Of a DNA stretch of 14,302 bases, positions 8,811 through 14,302 are shown one piece after another (position 1 is the stretch's first letter; the number at the start of each line of letters is the position of its first letter). Both the position numbers and the translations under genes were made by a program. The notes below the pieces were generated by a model. The model saw nothing but the letters and a program-made list of their open reading frames with translations. It searched no databases and was not told where the DNA came from. This stretch comes from Trueperaceae bacterium (GTDB lineage Bacteria > Deinococcota > Deinococci > Deinococcales > Trueperaceae), in contig PXAU01000383.1 in the NCBI GenBank assembly GCA_003567075.1, positions 1 to 14,302 of the forward strand, read 5' to 3'.

Positions 8811-8840
8811 TGGCCGCGGTCGCGACGAGCCGCCTATACT
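8811..8840 (+). promoter_or_regulatory. Candidate promoter of the Rrf2-desulfurase pair
   Basis: TATACT (8835-8840) matches five of six -10 bases; the best -35 is a weak TGGCCG (8811-8816) at 18 nt. A start near 8847 leaves a leader of about 34 nt. A weak -35 is common where an activator or repressor acts, and Rrf2 proteins often regulate themselves. I could not identify an operator. Confidence 0.45.
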
Positions 8841-8868
8841 CGTGGCAGGCCGCCCGAAGCGCGGCCCG

Positions 8869-8874
8869 AGGAGG
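8869..8874 (+). promoter_or_regulatory. Shine-Dalgarno that fixes the Rrf2 start
   Basis: AGGAGG lies 6 nt before the ATG at 8881. It rules out the ATG at 8791, which would add 30 basic residues ahead of the normal Rrf2 N-terminus and overlap the promoter. Confidence 0.9.
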
Positions 8875-8880
8875 ATCGGC

Positions 8881-9330
8881 ATGTGGATCTCGACCCGCGC
8901 GCAGTACGGCATGCGCGCCCTCGTCGAGGTAGCGATGGGGGGCGAGCGTCCCACCAGCCTCAAGACGGTCGCCGATCGCCAGCAGCTGTCGCAGGCCTAC
9001 CTGGAGCAGATCTTCGCGCTGCTGCGCAACGCCGGCGTGGTGGAGTCGGTGCGCGGTGCGCACGGCGGTTACCGCGTGAGGCGCCCGCTCGACCATATCG
9101 ACACGCTCGAGATCGTGGAGCTGCTCGAGGGGAGCGTCGCCCCCGTCACCTGCATCGACGACGACAGCAACTGCGAGCGCACCGGGCAGTGCTCCACTGA
9201 GCCGCTGTGGCGTGAGGTGGACGAGGCCGTCCGGACGGTCCTGCGGCGCACCACGTTGGCCGATCTGGTGCGGAGGCGCGGCTTCCTGCACCTCGAACCG
9301 CTTCCGAGCACCTTCAACCAGGCGTCGTGA
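8881..9330 (+). CDS. Rrf2 family transcriptional regulator, IscR-like
   Basis: A 149-aa DNA-binding regulator of the usual family size. The N-terminus MWISTRAQYGMRAL is typical of Rrf2, followed by a winged helix-turn-helix (about 25-70) with the wing signature GAHGGYRV (59-66) and a dimerisation helix. Three cysteines, Cys91, Cys98 and Cys104 (spacing C-x6-C-x5-C), sit where IscR ligates its iron-sulfur cluster, so cluster sensing is likely; CymR-type sulfur regulators lack these cysteines. The cysteine desulfurase gene overlaps its stop codon as GTGA, which fits a regulator of iron-sulfur or sulfur supply controlling its own operon. Cluster binding and target genes are inferences. I leave the symbol blank because IscR orthology cannot be shown here. 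Confidence 0.93.
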   Translation: MWISTRAQYGMRALVEVAMGGERPTSLKTVADRQQLSQAYLEQIFALLRNAGVVESVRGAHGGYRVRRPLDHIDTLEIVELLEGSVAPVTCIDDDSNCERTGQCSTEPLWREVDEAVRTVLRRTTLADLVRRRGFLHLEPLPSTFNQAS

Positions 9331-10490
9331 GCGCCGCGACGCTCGGGGTCCTCGACCTCGATCGTGCGGCCACGACCCCCGTGCATCCCGACGTGTTGGC
9401 CGCCATGCTGCCGTACTTCAGCCAGCGAGCCGGCAACCCTGCTTCGGTGCACGCGTCGGGCCGCCTCGCTCGGCGCGCCGTGGAGGACGCTCGCGAGCGC
9501 GTGGCCGCGGCGGTCGATGTGCGACCCCGCCAGGTTGTGTTCACCAGCGGCGCCACCGAGGCCCTGCATCTCGCCGTTCGGGGCTACCTGGCCGAGCGGT
9601 CGCCGGCGCACGTCGTCAGCTGCCTCAGCGAGCACGCCGCCGTGCGCGAGGCGCTGCGAGCCTGCGCCAGGCGCGGCGCCGAGGTGACCTGGTTGCGGCC
9701 CGACGACCGCGGCTGCGTGTCGCACGAGGCGCTGCTGGCGGCGCTGCAGCCCGACACCCTCCTCGTGGCCTTGATGCGCGTCAACAACGAGACCGGTGTG
9801 CGTCACGACCTCGCGCCGCTGCGCGCCGAGCTCCACGCGCGCGGCGTGCGCGTGCTGGTGGATGCGGTCCAGGCCTTCGGCTACGAGGCGGTGGACCTCC
9901 CGACCCTGGGGGCGGACATGCTGGCGCTGTCGAGCCACAAGGTCGAGGGGCCCAAGGGCTGCGGTGCGCTGGTCCTGGCCGAAGACGTGACGATCGTGCC
10001 GCAGCAATCCGGCGGCGGGCAGGAGCGCGGGCTTCGTGGCGGTACGGTGGACGTGCCGGCCGTGGTCGGGTTCGGCCTGGCCGCCGAGCGCAGCGCCGCC
10101 TGGCAGGGTCGCGCCGAGTGCGTCGGCGCGTTGCGCGATCGCTTCGAGGTGGCGCTGACCGGCCTCGCGGATGTGACGGTCAACGCCGGCGGCGCTCCGC
10201 GCGGTCCGAAGCACAGCAACCTGCGCTTCGCCGACGTCGACGGGCAGACGCTGCTGATGAACCTCGACGCCTCCGGCGTGCTCGCCAGCGCCGGGTCGGC
10301 CTGCTCGGCCGGCAGCGTCGAGCCGAGCCACGTGCTCACCGCCATGGGGCTGCCGTCGGCCGAGGCGGCGTCGAGCGTGCGTTTCAGTCTCGGCGATCAC
10401 CTGGACGAAGCAGCCGTCGACGAGGCGGTGCGGCGGGTGACGCTGGCGCTGCGTCGCTCGCGTGGGGAGGCCGTCGGCGCCGAAGGCTGA
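9327..10490 (+). CDS. Cysteine desulfurase, NifS/IscS class (PLP-dependent)
   Basis: Removes sulfur from cysteine as an enzyme persulfide for iron-sulfur clusters, tRNA thiolation or cofactors; 387 aa, normal length. The N-terminus LDLDRAATTPVHP matches the family opening. Fold-type I PLP residues are visible: His103 (stacking), Asp179 and Gln182 in VDAVQ, and the Schiff-base Lys205 in SSHK with the following GPKG. The catalytic Cys326 lies in SAGSACSAGS, in the longer class I (IscS/NifS) loop. The GTG start at 9327 overlaps the Rrf2 stop by four bases, and no independent ribosome site is evident, so translational coupling is likely. No scaffold gene (iscU/sufU) or thiI/mnmA follows; the gene ends at a convergent palindrome with clpX. 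Its sulfur acceptor is therefore unknown from context. Confidence 0.95.
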   Translation: MSAATLGVLDLDRAATTPVHPDVLAAMLPYFSQRAGNPASVHASGRLARRAVEDARERVAAAVDVRPRQVVFTSGATEALHLAVRGYLAERSPAHVVSCLSEHAAVREALRACARRGAEVTWLRPDDRGCVSHEALLAALQPDTLLVALMRVNNETGVRHDLAPLRAELHARGVRVLVDAVQAFGYEAVDLPTLGADMLALSSHKVEGPKGCGALVLAEDVTIVPQQSGGGQERGLRGGTVDVPAVVGFGLAAERSAAWQGRAECVGALRDRFEVALTGLADVTVNAGGAPRGPKHSNLRFADVDGQTLLMNLDASGVLASAGSACSAGSVEPSHVLTAMGLPSAEAASSVRFSLGDHLDEAAVDEAVRRVTLALRRSRGEAVGAEG

Positions 10491-10506
10491 GGCGCTCTGC
10501 GGCGCC

Positions 10507-10510
<4 letters not shown>
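10487..10510. terminator. Bidirectional palindrome containing both stop codons
   Basis: CTGAGGCGC (10487-10495) and GCGCCTCAG (10502-10510) are perfect 9-bp reverse complements with a 6-nt loop. The left arm contains the desulfurase TGA (10488-10490) and the right arm the clpX TGA on the minus strand (10507-10509). It is the only structure between the convergent genes. Neither strand has a strong T-run. Confidence 0.65.
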
Positions 10511-11702
<1,192 letters not shown>

Positions 11703-11706
<4 letters not shown>

Positions 11707-12323
11707 GACCCGCCAGCGTCGGGCTCGCCGAAGCGGCCGAGCACCTTCGGTTCGACGACGGTGTCGATGAGCCCGTAGGAGCGTGCGTCGTCGGGGCTCA
11801 TGAAGTTGTCGCGTTCCATGTCGTGGCGCAGTTTGGTGCGGCTGTGGCCGGTGTGCCGCTCGTAGATCGACTCGAGCACGTCGCGCAGCGCCAACACCTC
11901 ACGCGCTTGCACCTCCAGGTCGGGTGTGTTGCCGCGGAACCCGGCCGAGCCCTGGTGGATCATGATGCGCGAGGGAGGGAGCGCCACGCGGTGTCCCTGC
12001 GTGCCCGCCATCAGGATGACCGACCCCATACTCATGGCGATCCCGACGCAGTTCGTGTGCACCGGCGCCGAGATGTACTGCATGGTGTCGTAGATCGCCA
12101 GGCCGGCGTACACCTCGCCGCCCGGGCAGTTGATGAACATGTTGATCGGCTGCTCGCTCGATTGTGACTCGAGCAGCAGCAGCTGCGCCACGATCACGTT
12201 GGCGACCTCGCTGTCGATCGCGCTCCCCAGGAAGATGATGCGTTCCTTGAGCAGCCGGCTGTAGACGTCGTACATGCGTTCGCCACGACCGGTCTGCTCG
12301 ATGACGTACGGGATCAGTGGCAT
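11703..12323 (-). CDS. clpP: ATP-dependent Clp protease proteolytic subunit ClpP
   Basis: A serine peptidase that forms the tetradecameric degradation chamber; 206 aa, family-typical. The catalytic triad is Ser98 in IAMSMGS, His123 in MIHQ and Asp172 in RDNFMS. The N-terminal PYVIEQTGRGER and the GLID segment near residues 184-187 match the family. The nucleophile region reads GIAMSMG where many have GQAASMG, a mild variation. Two ATGs compete, 12329 and 12323. AAGG at 12331-12334 is only 1-2 nt from the first but 7 nt from the second, so I use 12323. ClpX follows with an ATGA overlap, and tig lies 110 nt upstream on the same strand, the common trigger factor-ClpP-ClpX order that links folding and proteolysis. 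Confidence 0.97.
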
Positions 12324-12329
12324 GCCCAT

Positions 12330-12334
12330 ACCTT
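12330..12334 (-). promoter_or_regulatory. Ribosome site that decides the clpP start
   Basis: Minus-strand AAGGT is too close to the ATG at 12329 but well spaced for the ATG at 12323. A 6-bp hairpin (12339-12354, GCGGCG/CGCCGC) stands just upstream and could influence access; I see no clear promoter in the 12324-12433 gap. Confidence 0.55.
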
Positions 12335-12433
12335 ATCAGCGGCGAACCCGCCGCCGTGGCGCGGGTGCCGCAGCCGCGCCCTGACGGGCACGCCCGCGGC
12401 CGTCGCACGGGGCCGGCTCGCTGACGGGTTCGT

Positions 12434-13951
12434 TCAGGGGTTCGGGTGCGAGTCCAGCGACTCGTCGGAGGCTGCCTCGCCCTGGTCCGCCGGTTGCGGC
12501 GGGCCGTCGGCCCCGGCCTGCTGCTGGGCCTCCGCCTGGTCCGGGCTCTGGTCACGGCCGGTCTTCGCCGCCACCACCTCGCGCACCGCCCGATCGCGGT
12601 TGAGCAGGAAACGGTAGTTCTGCAGCCACTCGTCGCCCATCTCCCGCTTGAAGCGGGCGACGTCCTTGCGCTCGCGTGCCGCCATCATCCGTACGGCGGT
12701 GTCGAACTCGTCGTCGCTGATCGCCGTGCCCACCCGCTCGAGCAACGCCTCGAGCAGGAGATCGCGCTTCACCGCGCGCTCGGCAGCCTGCCGCAGCTCC
12801 TCCTCGAACCCGGCGCGCGCGTCGCGCGCGTCGAGCTCGGCCAGGTAGTCCTGCAGCGTCATCTGGCGTTGGTGCTGGAGGTCCTCGGCCAGCTCGTCGA
12901 GCAAGGCGCGTTGCCGGCGCGCCACCAGCGAGCGCGGCAGCGGGACCTCGGTCGCGGCCATGAGCTGCTCGACGAAGGCCTCGCGCTGTTGGGCGAAGGC
13001 CTCGCGGTCGGCTTGGGCCGCCAGGCTCGTGCGGATCTCGGCCAGCGTCGCCTCCCACGAGTCGAACCCGAGGGTGGCAGCGAAGGCGTCGTCTGTCTCG
13101 GGCAACTCCTTGGCCTTGACGTCGACGACGCGCACCGCGAGCGAGCGTCGTCGAGGCTCGGAGGTCGAGCCGTCGCCGCTGTCCGGCGCTGGGGTGGCGC
13201 TGCCGGCAGCGTCGTCGGCTGTGGCGTCGGCGGGCGCGTCGTCGGCGGATGCCTCGGTTGCGGGCGTGTCGGCGGCTGCGCTGTCGGCACCCGCCGCGCC
13301 GCCACCAGCGTCGCCGGTCTCCTCGCTCGGGTCCGGGCCCAGGTCGAGGGTGATCTCGTCGCCCATGCTCAGGCCCCGCAACTGCTCGACCAGATGGGCT
13401 TCGGTACGCGAGAGATCGACCGGCATCGTGCCGCCGCCCTCGCCCAGGGTCTCGAGCGTGAGCACGTCGAGGGCCTCGACCGGCCGCTCGACGGGTACCA
13501 GCGTCGCGTGCTCCTCACGCAGCCGCTCGATGGTGCGCACCACGTCGTCGTCGCTCGGCTCGGGCACCGTCGCGTCGAGCTCGATCGCGTCGAGGTCGGG
13601 CAGGTCGAAAGCGGGGTAGAGGTCGGCGTGGACCTCGAAGGTGAAGTCGGCACCCTCGACCGGCGGGTCGGCGTGGAAGTGCGCGTTGACGGGCATCAGC
13701 TCGAGCTCTCGCACCGCCTTCGGGTAGTGCTCGTCGACCAGCGCCTCGCGAACCTCCTCGGCCAGCGTTTCGGTACCGACCCGCTGCACCAGCACGCCGC
13801 GCGGTGCGCGTCCCGGTCGGAACCCGGGCACGCGAACCTGGCGGGCCAGGGTGCTGAGGACGCGCTCGAACGCCGCGTCGACCACCGTCGCCGGAACCGT
13901 CACCGTGAAGGTGGCACTGACGTCTTGTTTCTCCTTGAGCTGCGCTTCCAT
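12434..13951 (-). CDS. tig: Trigger factor (ribosome-associated chaperone) with PPIase insert
   Basis: Binds the ribosome exit tunnel and shields nascent chains. At 505 aa it is longer than the usual 430-470. The ribosome-binding domain carries the signature GFRPGRAPR (43-51). The FKBP-type PPIase region (about 150-288) is altered: its middle loop is replaced by a low-complexity stretch of about 60 residues rich in Ala, Asp, Ser, Thr, Gly and Pro (207-267), and the usual active-site loop is poorly conserved. KAKELPETDDAFA (279-291) marks re-entry into normal trigger-factor sequence, followed by the helical chaperone arms (about 298-465) and an acidic Gln/Ala/Pro-rich tail. The ATG at 13951 has AGAGGA 4 nt upstream. 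It is transcribed ahead of clpP and clpX and behind two tRNA genes. Confidence 0.96.
   Translation of the reverse strand: MEAQLKEKQDVSATFTVTVPATVVDAAFERVLSTLARQVRVPGFRPGRAPRGVLVQRVGTETLAEEVREALVDEHYPKAVRELELMPVNAHFHADPPVEGADFTFEVHADLYPAFDLPDLDAIELDATVPEPSDDDVVRTIERLREEHATLVPVERPVEALDVLTLETLGEGGGTMPVDLSRTEAHLVEQLRGLSMGDEITLDLGPDPSEETGDAGGGAAGADSAAADTPATEASADDAPADATADDAAGSATPAPDSGDGSTSEPRRRSLAVRVVDVKAKELPETDDAFAATLGFDSWEATLAEIRTSLAAQADREAFAQQREAFVEQLMAATEVPLPRSLVARRQRALLDELAEDLQHQRQMTLQDYLAELDARDARAGFEEELRQAAERAVKRDLLLEALLERVGTAISDDEFDTAVRMMAARERKDVARFKREMGDEWLQNYRFLLNRDRAVREVVAAKTGRDQSPDQAEAQQQAGADGPPQPADQGEAASDESLDSHPNP
13151..13333 (-). other. Low-complexity insert coding segment in tig
   Basis: Codons 207-267 encode a nearly Ala/Asp/Ser/Thr/Gly/Pro-only chain ending in a basic Pro-Arg-Arg-Arg. 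It falls inside the PPIase domain, between a strand ending in DLGPD and one starting SLAVRVVDV. The DNA is rich in imperfect GTC/GGC repeats, suggesting growth by slippage. Confidence 0.7.
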
Positions 13952-13977
13952 GCGGTCCTCTCTCGTTCGGCAGGCAG

Positions 13978-13999
13978 CGCACCCAGCGGGTGGGGTGCG
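13978..13999 (-). other. 7-bp hairpin between tRNA-Leu and tig
   Basis: Minus-strand CGCACCC (13993-13999) pairs with GGGTGCG (13978-13984) across an 8-nt loop. It may mark a processing or weak attenuation point between the tRNAs and tig. No T-run follows and no separate tig promoter is clear. Confidence 0.25.
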
Positions 14000-14067
14000 T
14001 GCTGCGTCCGTGTGGACTGGGGGGACCCGTGCGCGACGGGGCGCGGACTCGGGAGCGACGGCCGTGA

Positions 14068-14151
14068 TGGTGCGAGGAGCGGGACTTGAACCCGCACGTC
14101 AAAGACACCAGATCCTAAGTCTGGCGCGTCTACCAGTTCCGCCATCCTCGC
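14068..14151 (-). tRNA. tRNA-Leu (anticodon TAG)
   Basis: The acceptor stem GCGAGGA/TCCTCGC (7 bp) closes the gene, with discriminator A and an encoded CCA (14068-14070). The anticodon stem CCAGA/TCTGG frames loop CTTAGGA with TAG at 14115-14117, reading CUA and, by wobble, other CUN codons. The T-arm is GCGGG/CCCGC. The variable arm is the longer class II type expected for leucine. It lies 41 nt downstream of tRNA-His and 116 nt before tig on the same strand. Confidence 0.97.
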
Positions 14152-14192
14152 CCGAGGCCTGCCACCCCGAGGCCGCGCCCCGTGGGGGTAGG

Positions 14193-14270
14193 TGGGGTGG
14201 ATGAAGGGATTTGAACCCTCGACCCCCGGAACCACAATCCGGTGCTCTAACCGACTGAGCTACATCCACC
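14193..14270 (-). tRNA. tRNA-His (anticodon GTG)
   Basis: The acceptor GTGGATG/CATCCAC is 7 bp. A genomic G at 14270 supplies G-1 opposite discriminator C73 (14196), the histidine identity pair, and CCA is encoded (14193-14195). The anticodon stem CCGGA/TCCGG frames GTG at 14233-14235. The D-arm and T-arm are regular. Confidence 0.97.
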
Positions 14271-14284
14271 ACGCTCGTGCCATG

Positions 14285-14290
14285 AGTCTA
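14285..14290 (-). promoter_or_regulatory. Candidate -10 of the tRNA-tig-clp operon
   Basis: Minus-strand TAGACT, the same hexamer as the rho -10, ends 14 nt before the tRNA-His G-1. The matching -35 would lie just beyond the right edge, so the call is incomplete. Confidence 0.4.
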
Positions 14291-14302
14291 GCAAACGCGC
14301 GC

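Noticed and set aside
8791..8880. A 30-residue upstream extension of the Rrf2 protein
   Set aside because: Basic, unlike the family, overlaps the -10 box, and lacks a ribosome site, whereas the ATG at 8881 has AGGAGG.
12339..12354. 6-bp hairpin before clpP as a stress-operator or terminator
   Set aside because: Too short, no T-run, and it matches no heat-shock operator such as CIRCE or HrcA/CtsR sites that I can recognise.

Overview
This 14.3-kb window is a dense, very GC-rich stretch of bacterial chromosome made almost entirely of housekeeping genes. The GAPDH reads most like Thermus/Deinococcus enzymes. With the type 2 isoleucyl-tRNA synthetase, Rho with a long charged N-terminal extension and strong third-position GC, this suggests Deinococcota, perhaps a Truepera-like lineage. 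That placement is inferred from remembered sequences, not from a search. I see no mobile element, CRISPR array or phage gene.

Left block (minus strand, 1-6046). In transcription order it holds a T-box riboswitch leader, ileS, a short gap with a hairpin, gap (GAPDH) and pgk (phosphoglycerate kinase, cut by the left edge). The T-box can be read almost base by base. Stem I carries an AUC (Ile) specifier. The antiterminator has a UGGUACC bulge that fits the A73-CCA end of tRNA-Ile, and a competing GC-rich terminator lies just downstream. IleRS has the rearranged class I signature GVHH in place of HxGH.

Middle block (plus strand, 5984-10490). It holds a sigma70-type promoter and a leader of about 215 nt with two tiny chained reading frames. 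These are followed by rho (615 aa, about 200 residues of extension with an AT-hook-like motif), an M23 metallopeptidase 6 nt downstream, an IscR-like Rrf2 regulator with its own -10 box, and a NifS/IscS-type cysteine desulfurase overlapping it by GTGA. The pair looks like an iron-sulfur/sulfur-mobilisation unit.

Right block (minus strand, 10487-14302). In transcription order it holds tRNA-His(GTG), tRNA-Leu(TAG), tig (trigger factor with a disordered insert in its PPIase domain), clpP and clpX (ATGA overlap). This is a protein-folding and proteolysis operon behind a tRNA pair. Its end meets the cysteine desulfurase at a 9-bp palindrome that contains the stop codons of both genes.

The main gene-free stretch (5603-6237) is explained by the ileS T-box and the rho promoter and leader. 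The most notable items are the T-box architecture, the GVHH IleRS, an 18-bp inverted/direct repeat in the M23 signal-peptide region, the trigger-factor insert and the rho leader. No wholly new multi-gene system is evident.
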